From Clostridia bacterium (lineage in GTDB: Bacteria; Bacillota; Clostridia; Christensenellales; DTU072): a stretch of DNA of 60,962 nucleotides. The stretch covers positions 1-60,962 of the forward strand of contig JAFVAC010000033.1 of assembly GCA_017476265.1 (NCBI GenBank), written 5' to 3'. The notes beneath the pieces were generated by a model, which saw only the letters and a list, made by a program, of their open reading frames with translations, made no database searches and had not been told where the DNA came from. Numbering within the stretch: the first letter of the stretch is position 1; each line of letters starts with the position of its first letter. Below, in pieces: positions 51,567 to 59,856 of this stretch. The position numbers and the translations under genes are program-made.

Positions 51567-51864
51567 TATGCGAAAAAAGACGCAGTCTTCTGACGAGAAT
51601 GGCAAATACCGAACACCGACCCGCTGAGCGCCGATCTCGTTTTCCGGAATGGGAGCGTCAAAAAACGTAACGTGCACAATCCTATGCACAGGGGAAGAGG
51701 GGATCTTGCCTCCGCCATAGGTCGTGTCCGGATGGGAAGATGAGACTTCAATATATAAGTATATTTTTTGTGGCTCTCGCCGAATGAGCGCGATTTTCGG
51801 TTGGCTAAATCATTCTTTGATATAAACAAAAATCGGCGCGACGAACGCCTTCGGATCCGCCCAT
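51567..51864. other. Gene-free gap between rny and mscL
   Basis: I see no convincing gene. There are a GTGCA/TGCAC hairpin (51673-51690) and a weak AATATA/TATATT hairpin followed by T residues (51750-51769), which could be the end of a small RNA, but no good promoter is found on either strand. The reading frame at 51504-51689 on the minus strand has no ribosome site and unusual composition. Confidence 0.4.
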
Positions 51865-51894
51865 AAAAAGAGTGACCCGATTCGCGGGTCACTC
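51865..51894 (-). terminator. mscL terminator
   Basis: Minus-strand stem of ten perfect pairs (GAGTGACCCG 51870-51879, CGGGTCACTC 51885-51894) followed by five T. Confidence 0.88.
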
Positions 51895-51919
51895 CGAAAA
51901 CTTCGTGTTATCTTACCGA

Positions 51920-52453
51920 TTATTCTTTGGCGTTGAGTTTAGCCAGTTCGTCGCGGATTTGCTTCAAGATATCTTCGGCGGTCTCTTTGGGCTCTTCGAC
52001 GACGGCGGGAGCCTCTTCGACGGGAGCGGCTTCTTCAGCGGCGGCTTCCTCTTCTTTATGCTTCTTTTCGAGTTCGGCTTCGGCTTTCGCTTTCAGCTCT
52101 TCGCCCTTCGCTTTGACGGTGTTGAAGACTTTAACGATCACGAACAGCAACAGTGCGGTGCACAGGAAGGTGATGATCGCGGAAATGACTGCGCCGAAGT
52201 CCAGTATAACCGCCTCTTTGACGATGTTGCCGGCGGCATCGTAAGCCGGTTCGCGCAGTTGCACCATCAACGCGCTGGAGCCGTCTGCTCCGGGAATCAT
52301 GTTGATGAGTGGCTTGAGGATGCCGTTGACGACGGCGGTCACGATCGCGGTGAATGCCGCGCCGATGATCATACCGACGGCGAGGTCCATGACGTTGCCG
52401 CGGGTGATGAAGGTCTTAAACTCTTCAAGAAGTTTGCATTTCTTTTTAGCCAT
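51920..52453 (-). CDS. mscL: Large-conductance mechanosensitive channel
   Basis: MscL, 177 residues, is the pentameric channel that opens on osmotic downshock. The core is clear: KLLEEFKTFITRGNVMDLAVGMIIGAAF is split across residues 7-34 (TM1), NGILKPLINMIPG follows, the loop covers about 58-82, and TM2 is at about 84-104 (AVISAIITFLCTALLLFVIVK). The tail after residue 115 is an unusually long Glu/Ala-rich stretch, roughly 60 residues, before a final helix. The start at 52453 follows AAGGAG. Confidence 0.95.
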   Translation of the reverse strand: MAKKKCKLLEEFKTFITRGNVMDLAVGMIIGAAFTAIVTAVVNGILKPLINMIPGADGSSALMVQLREPAYDAAGNIVKEAVILDFGAVISAIITFLCTALLLFVIVKVFNTVKAKGEELKAKAEAELEKKHKEEEAAAEEAAPVEEAPAVVEEPKETAEDILKQIRDELAKLNAKE

Positions 52454-52490
52454 TGTTTTTCTCCTTTTTGTTTTGTATTTTATAAGGTTC

Positions 52491-52519
52491 ATTATACCGA
52501 TAAAAAAGAATAAATGCAA
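52491..52519 (-). promoter_or_regulatory. mscL promoter
   Basis: Minus strand TTGCAT (52514-52519), 17-bp spacer, TATAAT (52491-52496). Confidence 0.82.
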
Positions 52520-52660
52520 TAAATCGCGCAAAAGTTTGTCCATTTTTTTTGAAACGAAAAAGAAAAAACTTTTTTCATTCTTTTAACTACGTTTAGAGTT
52601 GGACGATTATGATGAAAGCAAGATAAGGGGAAACAATAAAAAACAAGGAGGTAAATTATT

Positions 52661-53122
52661 ATGAAAAAGAAAATACTATCGACAATACTCATATCAGCAC
52701 TTCTTATCGTGACGGCGTTCAGCCTGATGGCTTGCGGAAATCTCACGATCGGACAAGACGTTTCTTCCTCCGGGACGACCGAAGAGAGTCAATCGACATC
52801 GACAGCGTCGGACGAGAAAATGGGGGTGGACCTCGGCACGATGGACGGCGCCCCGATCGAAGAGATGGACGGAGATATGGGTACCCCGCCGGAATTGCCG
52901 ACAGGTGAACAAGGCGTCCCTCCGGAGATGAACGGTCAGCAACCCCCGGAAATGAACGGACAAATGCCGGAAATGAACGGTCAGCAACCTCCGGAGATGA
53001 ACGGACAAATGCCCGAGATGAACGGTCAGCAACCCCCGCAGACGAACGGGCAACAGCCGCCGGAAATGAATGGGCAGCAGCCTCCTCAGATGAATGGACA
53101 ACAGCCCCCGCAGCTTGCGTAA
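52661..53122 (+). CDS. Repeat-rich surface lipoprotein
   Basis: The 153-residue protein has a lipoprotein signal peptide with lipobox LMAC and Cys25. Residues 30-86 are Ser/Thr/Asp-rich. Residues 87-150 consist of eight tandem units of the type (Q/M)PPEMNGQ, with 7- and 8-residue variants; the codons of the units also repeat almost exactly. No enzyme domain is present. It is probably exposed on the cell surface. Its length may vary between strains because of the repeats. A strong AAGGAGG site precedes the ATG. Confidence 0.85.
   Translation: MKKKILSTILISALLIVTAFSLMACGNLTIGQDVSSSGTTEESQSTSTASDEKMGVDLGTMDGAPIEEMDGDMGTPPELPTGEQGVPPEMNGQQPPEMNGQMPEMNGQQPPEMNGQMPEMNGQQPPQTNGQQPPEMNGQQPPQMNGQQPPQLA
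52919..53110 (+). repeat. In-frame tandem repeat coding PPEMNGQ units
   Basis: Eight units of 21 or 24 bases, each coding a PPEMNGQ-like heptapeptide or octapeptide. All unit lengths are multiples of three. Confidence 0.9.
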
Positions 53123-53150
53123 GAGCGATGGCGGCTCACGGATAAGGACC

Positions 53151-53183
53151 CAATGGGGTGACGGCAGTCGCCCCATTGACGTT
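53151..53183 (+). terminator. Terminator after the repeat lipoprotein
   Basis: Twelve-pair stem CAATGGGGTGAC / GTCGCCCCATTG (one G-U) with a GGCA loop, then ACGTTTT. Confidence 0.75.
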
Positions 53184-53218
53184 TTGAAAAGGCAGGCGTC
53201 TATTCAGGTGGAGTCCGA

Positions 53219-53248
53219 TTGACAAAAGGAGACTTCAAAGAGTATAAT
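53219..53248 (+). promoter_or_regulatory. Promoter of the small membrane protein gene
   Basis: TTGACA (53219-53224), 18-bp spacer, TATAAT (53243-53248). Confidence 0.85.
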
Positions 53249-53300
53249 AGTAAAAGTCCAAGAAATAGCAGGACAATTCTATGTAAAGGAGAAAAACAGT

Positions 53301-53690
53301 ATGAAAACAGCTTCTAAAATTTTCTATACCGTCGGAAGAGTCATCAACATCATCGAGATCGTCTTTGCCATACTTGCCATTATCCTCGGCGCGGTGTGTC
53401 TGGCTATGTCCGCCGATATCGCGGCACAAGCCGCCGCTGACGGACTGACGGTCGCACAGGTCAAGGGCGCGGGTCTTATCTTTGTCGTCGGCGGAGTCAT
53501 TTCTTTGATCGTCGCACTGGTCATCTTCCTGTTGGCGAATCACGCCAGCAAGGCGCTCAACAACGATACGCAGGAGAATGCGCCCCACATCATCATGATC
53601 GTAATCGGCATTTTCGGCGATATCTTCTATCTGCTCGGCGGAATCTTCGGCTTGATCGAGGAGAGCAATCATCCGACTATTTCCGATTAG
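53301..53690 (+). CDS. Hypothetical small membrane protein
   Basis: The 129-residue protein is mostly hydrophobic, with probable membrane helices at about 13-36, 57-79 and 95-116. A polar loop between the first two contains AAQAAADGLTVAQVKG. The C-terminus is short and polar. I do not recognise a family beyond a resemblance to small four-helix-like membrane proteins of Bacillota. It is transcribed alone between a consensus promoter and a terminator. Confidence 0.8.
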   Translation: MKTASKIFYTVGRVINIIEIVFAILAIILGAVCLAMSADIAAQAAADGLTVAQVKGAGLIFVVGGVISLIVALVIFLLANHASKALNNDTQENAPHIIMIVIGIFGDIFYLLGGIFGLIEESNHPTISD

Positions 53691-53711
53691 TCGGGACCGA
53701 TCGAAAAAAAG

Positions 53712-53742
53712 AGGCGTTTGGAGAGACCAAGCGCCTTTTTTC
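53712..53742 (+). terminator. Terminator after the small membrane protein
   Basis: AGGCGTTTGG (53712-53721) / CCAAGCGCCT (53727-53736, one G-U) then a T run. Confidence 0.85.
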
Positions 53743-53829
53743 GCGTGAATTCCCAAAGTAAATTCCACAGTGTATAGAAAGTGGAATTTAGTGTGGGAAA
53801 AGGATAGAATTTAGTGTGGGAATTCACGC
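53743..53829. repeat. Nested palindromic element with internal direct repeat
   Basis: Outer inverted repeat: 13 bp at 53743-53755 and 53817-53829, perfect. Inner inverted repeat: TAAATTCCAC (53759-53768) and GTGGAATTTA (53781-53790), perfect. A 15-bp direct repeat (GAATTTAGTGTGGGA) is at 53784-53798 and 53807-53821, 23 bp apart. The core word TTCCCA/TGGGAA and TTCCAC/GTGGAA recur in both orientations. It lies between a terminator and a promoter and codes for nothing. Confidence 0.8.
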
Positions 53830-53863
53830 TCAAAAAGTCTGTCGAAAAAGCTAAAAGTATGTA

Positions 53864-53892
53864 TTGCAAACGGTTTTTATCTGTGGTACAAT
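53864..53892 (+). promoter_or_regulatory. Promoter of the yhhN-ppa operon
   Basis: TTGCAA (53864-53869), 17-bp spacer, TACAAT (53887-53892) with extended TGG. Confidence 0.82.
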
Positions 53893-53929
53893 ATTTTTTG
53901 ACAAACGAAAAATTTACGGAGGGAATGAT

Positions 53930-54646
53930 ATGGTCGTATCCATCATCGTGGCAAGCGTCCTTGCGGTGGCTTTTATGGCGGCGCGGGTGACGATCGGGAC
54001 GCGTGGCGTCAAGGGGGCGATCATTGCGATGTTCGTCAAGATTCTGGCGAGTCTCGGGTTTATTGCCATTGGGGTCGCGGCGCTCTTTTCGGGAGTGACC
54101 AATCAGAAAGCGGCGGCGTTTTTCCTGTTCGGACTGGTGTTCGGCTTGATCGGCGATATCGTCCTCGATATGAAAGTCGTCTATCTGAAACAACCGGAAG
54201 AGGGGCTATATCTCAGTTGCGGTATGGTGAGTTTTGCCATAGGGCACGTTATGTACCTTGTTGGACTGATCATGCTCCTTGGGGACAAGATCACCCTTCC
54301 GACTATCGGCATCTGCGTGGCGGTCGCGGCGCTCCTTGCGTTCGGGATGGTCTACGGGGGAGAAAAGATACTCAAGTTCCGGTTCGGCAAGTTCGCGATC
54401 CATTCCCTTATTTACGGCTTTATTCTGATCTTTATGGGCGCCCTTTCCATCGGTGTATGCATTACCGCAGGGGAGAACAAGCCCGTGCTGTTCGCCGTAG
54501 GGATGGTGCTGTTTTTCCTGTCCGACGCGGTGCTGTCGATGATGTACTTCGGTGGGAGACCGCGCGACAAGGCGCTTTCGGTCATAAACCACTCGCTCTA
54601 CTATGCGGCGCAGATCTGCATAGCGGCGTTTTTATTCTTCATTTAG
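53930..54646 (+). CDS. YhhN-family membrane protein (lysoplasmalogenase-like)
   Basis: The 238-residue protein has about eight membrane helices spread over its length. Two conserved acidic motifs of the YhhN/TMEM86 family are visible: FGLIGDIVLDM near residue 75 and FFLSDAVLSM near residue 200. Human relatives hydrolyse the vinyl ether bond of lysoplasmalogens; many anaerobic Clostridia make plasmalogens, so this role is plausible but unproven. The ATG at 53930 follows GGAGGG. Pyrophosphatase follows 10 bp later. Confidence 0.75.
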   Translation: MVVSIIVASVLAVAFMAARVTIGTRGVKGAIIAMFVKILASLGFIAIGVAALFSGVTNQKAAAFFLFGLVFGLIGDIVLDMKVVYLKQPEEGLYLSCGMVSFAIGHVMYLVGLIMLLGDKITLPTIGICVAVAALLAFGMVYGGEKILKFRFGKFAIHSLIYGFILIFMGALSIGVCITAGENKPVLFAVGMVLFFLSDAVLSMMYFGGRPRDKALSVINHSLYYAAQICIAAFLFFI

Positions 54647-54656
54647 GAGGCAATCA

Positions 54657-55193
54657 ATGAACGTTTGGCACGACATGAGCCCGGAGCGTATCCGTCCGGA
54701 CGACTTTATTACCGTCATCGAGATCTCGAAAGGCAGTAAAAACAAGTATGAGTTGGACAAGCAGAGCGGACTGCTTATTTTGGATCGCGTGCTCTACACG
54801 TCTACCCACTATCCCGCCAACTACGGCTTCATCCCCCGTACATACAGCGAGGACAACGACCCGCTCGACGTGCTGGTCCTCTGCACCGAGGAGATCAAGC
54901 CGATGGCAATTTGCCGCTGCTATCCGATCGGGATGCTCACGATGGTGGACGACGGCTACAATGACGAAAAGATCATCGCCATACCGTTTAAGGAGCCGTC
55001 CTATAATACCTATACCGATATAGAGCAGCTCCCCGGACACGTTATGGACGAAATAAGCCACTTTTTCACCGTGTACAAAGAGCTGGAAGGAAAGCGCACC
55101 GCCAACATTCAGATCCGCTCGAAAGAGGTCGCCATCGAGACCATCAAGAAGTGCATGAAGGCATACAACGACAAGTTCTTGCCCGGCAGATAA
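54657..55193 (+). CDS. ppa: Inorganic pyrophosphatase (family I)
   Basis: The 178-residue soluble pyrophosphatase splits PPi to phosphate. Conserved parts are the substrate Lys/Tyr in SKNKYELDKQSG, YPANYGFIPRTYSEDNDPLDVLVLC with the metal-binding Asp residues, and the DDGYNDEKIIAIP segment. The length is typical. GGAGG is just upstream of the ATG, and comEC begins four bases after its stop. Confidence 0.96.
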   Translation: MNVWHDMSPERIRPDDFITVIEISKGSKNKYELDKQSGLLILDRVLYTSTHYPANYGFIPRTYSEDNDPLDVLVLCTEEIKPMAICRCYPIGMLTMVDDGYNDEKIIAIPFKEPSYNTYTDIEQLPGHVMDEISHFFTVYKELEGKRTANIQIRSKEVAIETIKKCMKAYNDKFLPGR

Positions 55194-55197
55194 AAGA

Positions 55198-56679
55198 ATG
55201 GATGCCGTCCTCAACCGTCGCTACGTCCTCGGCGCGGCATTGTGCCTGTGCGCGGGAGTATTGACGGGAGCCTTTCTTCAGACGAGTCTCATACTCCGTA
55301 TCGTGATACCGATTGCCACCGCGGCAGTCGGTATACTTTTGTTATTCGGCAAAAAGAAGTTCTTGTTCTGCGCCTTTTTGTGTTTTGCTCTAGGTGTGTC
55401 CGTTCTTTCCGCGGACTACGCCGTCGCTCTGTCCGACAGGACGGAGGGATTGTACGTCTTCGAGGGAAGGGTCGCCGGGACGGACGAAAGGACGGTCGTA
55501 TTCGACGAATTGACCTTCGACCAAAGCGCCGTCAAAGGGAAGGCGAGAGGAGAGCGGGAGGACTTTTCCGAAGTGCAAGAGGGACAGATCATAAAAGTCT
55601 TCGTCGAAGCGACCCGGTACGAGGTCGATTGGACGGACTTCGGCTCGACGAGCCGGTTCAACGATCGGGTCTATTATCATCTGACGCCGTATGGAGAGCA
55701 AGTCACGACGGGAGAGAAGAAGAACGTCTTTGAAAAGATCCGGGACCGAGTCAAGGGTCCGTTGTCCCGCTACTGCGCCGCCGAGGACGCGGGGATCGCC
55801 GAGAGTCTCTTATTCGGCGACAAGAGCGATCTTTCCGAGTCCGACGAAGCGGTCATAAACGGCATCGGGATGAGCCACGTCTTTGCCGTGAGCGGACTGC
55901 ACGTCGGATTTTTGACCGCGGCGGTGGCGTTCGTCTTAAAACGGTTGCGGATAAAACCTCTTCCGCGACTGGTTGCGACGGCGTTGTTGCTTTTGGTATA
56001 CGGCTTCTTGACCGGCTTTCCCGCCGGATTGAAGCGGGCGGCGATCATGACGCTACTTTATATGCTTGCGCCGATCGTCCGCGGCAAGTCGGACGCGCCG
56101 ACGTCCTTAGGCGCGGCGTGTTTTGTGATCGTCCTGACCAACCCGCGAGAATTGTTCGATCTCGGCTTTTTGATGAGCGTCTCCGCGGTAGCCGGCATCT
56201 TGCTGTTTACTCGTCCGATCGCAAAAGGTTTGCGGAACGTTCTGAGAGCCAAGAATCTCGGTCGCGTCTGTGACGGCGTAGCCTTGACCGTCGGGTCGAA
56301 CATTCTTTTGTTTCCCATCCTTTGCGACGTCTTCGGAAAGATCGCGCTCTTTGCGCCGGTCTCCAACGTGCTTTTGCTGCCGGTGGTGACGTTGACCTAC
56401 ACCTATATTGCCGTCGTCGCCTTTCTGACGGCGATCATACCGTATTTTGGCGTCCTGTTTTTCCCGATCAAGTATCCCATACTTTTGATAAGAGGCGTAG
56501 GGAGTCTCCTTGCGTCCGTGCCCTTTTCGACGATATCGGTCCCCGCTCTCGGGGCGTGGTGGATCTTGTATATCTTCGGCTGGCTGTTTTTGTGTCGGCT
56601 CAATAAACTCCCGAAAAAATGGAAGATCCCGTTGGGGGCGATCTGCATTCTGACCTCCGGGGTCGGGTTTTTCCTATAA
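55198..56679 (+). CDS. comEC: ComEC/Rec2-family competence protein lacking the nuclease domain
   Basis: The 493-residue membrane protein has N-terminal helices (about 10-75), a DUF4131-like outside domain (about 80-185), and then the competence domain with ESLLFGDKSDLS, SHVFAVSGLHVG, LTGFPAGLKRAAIM and eight or so helices. ComEC forms the channel for single-stranded DNA uptake. The usual C-terminal metallo-beta-lactamase domain (about 250 residues) is absent: the protein ends shortly after the last helix. So it is a short-form ComEC. It starts at 55198 without an obvious strong ribosome site, probably coupled to ppa. Confidence 0.88.
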   Translation: MDAVLNRRYVLGAALCLCAGVLTGAFLQTSLILRIVIPIATAAVGILLLFGKKKFLFCAFLCFALGVSVLSADYAVALSDRTEGLYVFEGRVAGTDERTVVFDELTFDQSAVKGKARGEREDFSEVQEGQIIKVFVEATRYEVDWTDFGSTSRFNDRVYYHLTPYGEQVTTGEKKNVFEKIRDRVKGPLSRYCAAEDAGIAESLLFGDKSDLSESDEAVINGIGMSHVFAVSGLHVGFLTAAVAFVLKRLRIKPLPRLVATALLLLVYGFLTGFPAGLKRAAIMTLLYMLAPIVRGKSDAPTSLGAACFVIVLTNPRELFDLGFLMSVSAVAGILLFTRPIAKGLRNVLRAKNLGRVCDGVALTVGSNILLFPILCDVFGKIALFAPVSNVLLLPVVTLTYTYIAVVAFLTAIIPYFGVLFFPIKYPILLIRGVGSLLASVPFSTISVPALGAWWILYIFGWLFLCRLNKLPKKWKIPLGAICILTSGVGFFL

Positions 56680-56759
56680 TACGAAAACGCATTGGATCGA
56701 CGAGTCCCTTTTTTACATAAAAAGGAATTTTTTTCACACGATATTTCCGGAGGGAAGAT

Positions 56760-57275
56760 ATGAAGAATACCGGAATCGTGAGAAGAGTGGACGAACTCGG
56801 TCGGGTGGTCATTCCCAAAGAGCTCCGTCGCACGATGCGCATCAAAGAGGGGGAGGAGATGGAAGTCTTCGTCGCCCCGGACGACACCCTCGTCCTCAAA
56901 AAATACTCCGCCGTGCGGGAGTACGCCGACGTGGTGGCTCAGTACGTGGAAGTGATCGCCGAATACGCCCCTGTGCCCTGTCTTATTTGCGACGTCGATT
57001 GCGTCGTAGCGGGCACGGACAAGGACGTCAAAGGAAAACGGATCTCCGCCGCTTTGGAAAGGCGTCTTGTCGATCGCAAGAGCGTCCGTCTGAGCGGACG
57101 GGAAGCGTTTTCTCCCACGCCGGACTCGGAGACGCCTACGGAGATCGCCGTATCCCCCGTCGTCGTCAAGGGCGACGTGCTGGGCGGAGTGGTCCTGTAC
57201 GGCAGACGCGTGGGTGAAACGGGGCAAAAACTCTGCGAGATGGCGGCGGGATTTTTGGCGAAACAGTTCGAATGA
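56760..57275 (+). CDS. spoVT: Stage V sporulation protein T (AbrB-type regulator)
   Basis: The 171-residue protein opens with a swapped-hairpin AbrB domain (1-50; TGIVRRVDELGRVVIPKELRRTM is split over residues 3-25) and continues with a GAF-like ligand domain (about 55-171), the layout of SpoVT. SpoVT adjusts forespore gene expression late in sporulation under sigma-G. The gene overlaps the following flippase gene (ATGA). The order spoVT, yabM, yabN matches Bacillus, supporting the assignment. No clear sigma-G promoter could be read. Confidence 0.9.
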   Translation: MKNTGIVRRVDELGRVVIPKELRRTMRIKEGEEMEVFVAPDDTLVLKKYSAVREYADVVAQYVEVIAEYAPVPCLICDVDCVVAGTDKDVKGKRISAALERRLVDRKSVRLSGREAFSPTPDSETPTEIAVSPVVVKGDVLGGVVLYGRRVGETGQKLCEMAAGFLAKQFE

Positions 57276-58837
57276 AAGGGAAGAAGAATTTTGTCGCCGG
57301 GGCAGGCGTACTTGCCGGGGCGGTGGTCTTTGCCAAAGTCCTCGGCGCGGCGTACCGTATCCCTCTCGCCAACATCCTCGGCGCGGAGGGGATGGGACTG
57401 TACCAGTTCGTCTATCCCGTCTTTGCGCTCCTGCTTACTTTGTCGAGCGGCGCGGTCCCGTCCGCGGTGTCCATCACCGTGTCGGGATATCTGACAAACG
57501 GCGATCGGGCGGGCGCCAAGCACGCCTTTGACGTCATCTTACGCCTGTGCCTTTTTATCGGCATAGCGGGGACGGCGATCCTGCTTGTATTGGCATACCC
57601 TGTGTCGCTCCTACAGCACGAAGACGCCTTTATCGGATATTTGACCGTCGCCCCTGCCGTCTTGATCGTCACCCTGATTTCCGCCTTTCGCGGTTGGTAC
57701 TTCGGACATAAGGACACCGTCCCGTCCTCAATCAGTCAGATCACCGAGGGATTGGTGAAGCTCGCCGTAGGGCTGGTCCTTGCCGAAGCCCTCTTGCCGT
57801 ACGGAAAAAGGTTCGCCGTGGCGGGGGCGTTGTTCGGTGTGGTGGCAAGCGAAGCGGTCACCCTTCTTATTATGGCGATCGTCTTCAAAGTCAAGGACAA
57901 AGAGGGGTTCGTTCGCGTCCGTCTGCGTGAAAATAAAGAGGTCGTCCGATCGGTCGGCAAGGTCATCGCGCCGTTGATCCTATGCGGTCTTATTTTGCCC
58001 GCGTCACAGTTCTTGGACAGCGTACTCGTCGTCAATTTGCTCAAGGTCGGCGGGACCGGGCAGGAGGAAGCGACGGCTCTGTACGGGGTCTTTTCCGGCG
58101 TGGTGACGCCGCTTGTCAATCTCCCCGTGATGGTCTGCATCTCCCTCGGCGTGGCGGTCACCCCGCAGATGGTGGAGGGGCGGGAAAGGCGCGACGTGGA
58201 CTTCGTGATGGACAAGTGTACGGTCTCGACCAAATTGACGCTGCTTCTCGGGATCCCCTTTTTATTGGTGTATTTGCTCCTCGCCGAAAGGGTGGTCGGA
58301 TTTCTTTTTCCGTCCATTGGGGAGGAAAAACTTGCTACGGCCACGCTTTTATTGCGGATATCGGCGCCGGGCGTTTTGGGACTGTCGATCTTTCAGATCT
58401 ACTCGGCGATGTTCCAGGGGTTGGGGCGCGCGCGGACTCCCGTCAGGATCATGGCGTCTTGCGCGGGGATAAAACTCTTGTTGGAACTGGTCCTGACGCC
58501 GACGATCGGGATCGTGGGGACCGCCGTCGGGTGCGCGGTGGGATATACTCTGTCCGGGGTCCTGATTATGATCCGATTTTTTACCTTCGTCCGGAAAATG
58601 GAAAACTCTCTCAAAAACGGTAGCGCGATCGCCCTCTGCGGTGTTATAATGGCTTTCGTGGTCTTTATGGGCGAGAGACTGGCGACCGGACCGGTCGGAC
58701 TGCTCGTCGTCGGAGCGTTTTCGGCGTTCGTTTATGTCTCGGCGGTCTTTACGCTGAGGATCTTCTCCCGGGAAGAACTCGCCGCTATGCCCTTCTCCGA
58801 AAGACTGCTTTTATTGGATGACAAACTTCGGAAATAA
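57272..58837 (+). CDS. MOP-superfamily lipid flippase (YabM/SpoVB-like)
   Basis: The 521-residue protein has about 14 hydrophobic helices and the start FVAGAGVLAGAVVFAKVLGAAYRIPLANILG typical of YabM/SpoVB/MurJ-like exporters (spread over residues 5-35; LGAEGMGLYQFVYPVFAL follows). Its position after spoVT equals yabM in Bacillus. It may move a lipid-linked cell-wall or spore-wall precursor. Translation is coupled to spoVT by a four-base overlap. Confidence 0.9.
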   Translation: MKGKKNFVAGAGVLAGAVVFAKVLGAAYRIPLANILGAEGMGLYQFVYPVFALLLTLSSGAVPSAVSITVSGYLTNGDRAGAKHAFDVILRLCLFIGIAGTAILLVLAYPVSLLQHEDAFIGYLTVAPAVLIVTLISAFRGWYFGHKDTVPSSISQITEGLVKLAVGLVLAEALLPYGKRFAVAGALFGVVASEAVTLLIMAIVFKVKDKEGFVRVRLRENKEVVRSVGKVIAPLILCGLILPASQFLDSVLVVNLLKVGGTGQEEATALYGVFSGVVTPLVNLPVMVCISLGVAVTPQMVEGRERRDVDFVMDKCTVSTKLTLLLGIPFLLVYLLLAERVVGFLFPSIGEEKLATATLLLRISAPGVLGLSIFQIYSAMFQGLGRARTPVRIMASCAGIKLLLELVLTPTIGIVGTAVGCAVGYTLSGVLIMIRFFTFVRKMENSLKNGSAIALCGVIMAFVVFMGERLATGPVGLLVVGAFSAFVYVSAVFTLRIFSREELAAMPFSERLLLLDDKLRK

Positions 58838-58850
58838 AGGTAGGTAAGGT

Positions 58851-59855
58851 ATGGATCTCAGACAGGCAGCATCGTGTCTTGACGGCGGCAGCGCGGCGAT
58901 CTTTTCGGAAAAGGACTTCTTGTCCCGCGCCCGCAACAATTTCGACGGCGGCGTCAACAACGTCGTCTACGGCGTCACGGATTGGGAGGCGGTCCAAAGA
59001 AAGATTGTGGACGTCTTCGGCGACGCGGAGACCGAGCGGCAGGACGATCTCGTCGTCGTAAGACCCGGAGACCTGTTTTATAAGACGAGATATACCTTCT
59101 GTGACCTCGTGGAGATCATTTATCGACTGCGAGACCCGGACGGCTGTCCTTGGGACCGGGCGCAGACCAACGAGTCCATCAGGCAAAACATCGTCGAAGA
59201 GGCGTATGAACTGGTGGAGGCGATCGACCTCGGCGACGTCGAAAAGATGCGCGAGGAGTCGGGAGACGTCCTGCTCCAAGGGCTCTTTACCGCGATCATA
59301 GCCGACTCGGACGGGAAGTTCTCGGTAGGGGACGTCGTGACCGAACTGTGCAAAAAACTGGTCGGGCGGCACACTCATATCTTCGGTCCGGACAAGGCGA
59401 CCGACGCCGAGAGCGCGCTGTATTTTTGGGAAAAAGCAAAAGCCAAGGAAAAGCACCAGTCCTCCGTCAAGGACATAATCGAAAGCGTGCCGACCACTTT
59501 CGGTGCGCTTATGCGCGCCAACAAGGTCGCCAAAATCATCAAAAAGACCGGGTTCGACTTTCCCACGATGGAAGAAGCGGTCGAAAAACTGTACGAGGAA
59601 GTGGAAGAGTTCGTCCAAGCGGACGAGGTACATAAGGAGAGCGAGGCGGGGGACATCCTCTTTTCGGCTGTCAACGTCTTGCGTATGGCAAAGATCGACC
59701 CCGAGATCGCCCTGAACGGCACGACGAATCGCTTCATACGCCGCTTTTATCACGTCATAGAGCGCGCAAAGGAGAGCGGCAGAGCGGTGGAGGATCTCAC
59801 CTTGGAGGAGATGGAAGCGTTCTATCAAGAGGCGAAACAGTTCGAGAAAAAGTAA
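58851..59855 (+). CDS. mazG: Nucleoside triphosphate pyrophosphohydrolase (MazG)
   Basis: The 334-residue protein has two MazG domains: the first (about 87-190) with CPWDRAQTNESIRQNIVEEAYELVEAI and EESGDVLLQ, the second (about 215-325) with KLYEEVEEFVQA and EAGDILFS. These hold the E-x2-E and E-x3-D metal sites. It removes abnormal NTPs. Bacillus YabN carries an additional N-terminal tetrapyrrole-methylase domain of about 220 residues; only some 80 unrelated-looking residues precede MazG here. The gene follows the yabM-like flippase, as in Bacillus. Confidence 0.93.
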   Translation: MDLRQAASCLDGGSAAIFSEKDFLSRARNNFDGGVNNVVYGVTDWEAVQRKIVDVFGDAETERQDDLVVVRPGDLFYKTRYTFCDLVEIIYRLRDPDGCPWDRAQTNESIRQNIVEEAYELVEAIDLGDVEKMREESGDVLLQGLFTAIIADSDGKFSVGDVVTELCKKLVGRHTHIFGPDKATDAESALYFWEKAKAKEKHQSSVKDIIESVPTTFGALMRANKVAKIIKKTGFDFPTMEEAVEKLYEEVEEFVQADEVHKESEAGDILFSAVNVLRMAKIDPEIALNGTTNRFIRRFYHVIERAKESGRAVEDLTLEEMEAFYQEAKQFEKK

Positions 59856-59856
59856 T

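Noticed and set aside
51504..51689. Small minus-strand frame after rny
   Set aside because: It covers the rny terminator, has no ribosome site, and shows no recognisable features.
51620..51770. 6S, SRP or tmRNA gene in the rny-mscL gap
   Set aside because: I checked for the SRP apical motif, a long 6S-type rod and a tmRNA acceptor end and found none of them.
52919..53110. CRISPR-like array
   Set aside because: The repeats are 21-24 bp without unique spacers, and all are in frame within a lipoprotein gene.
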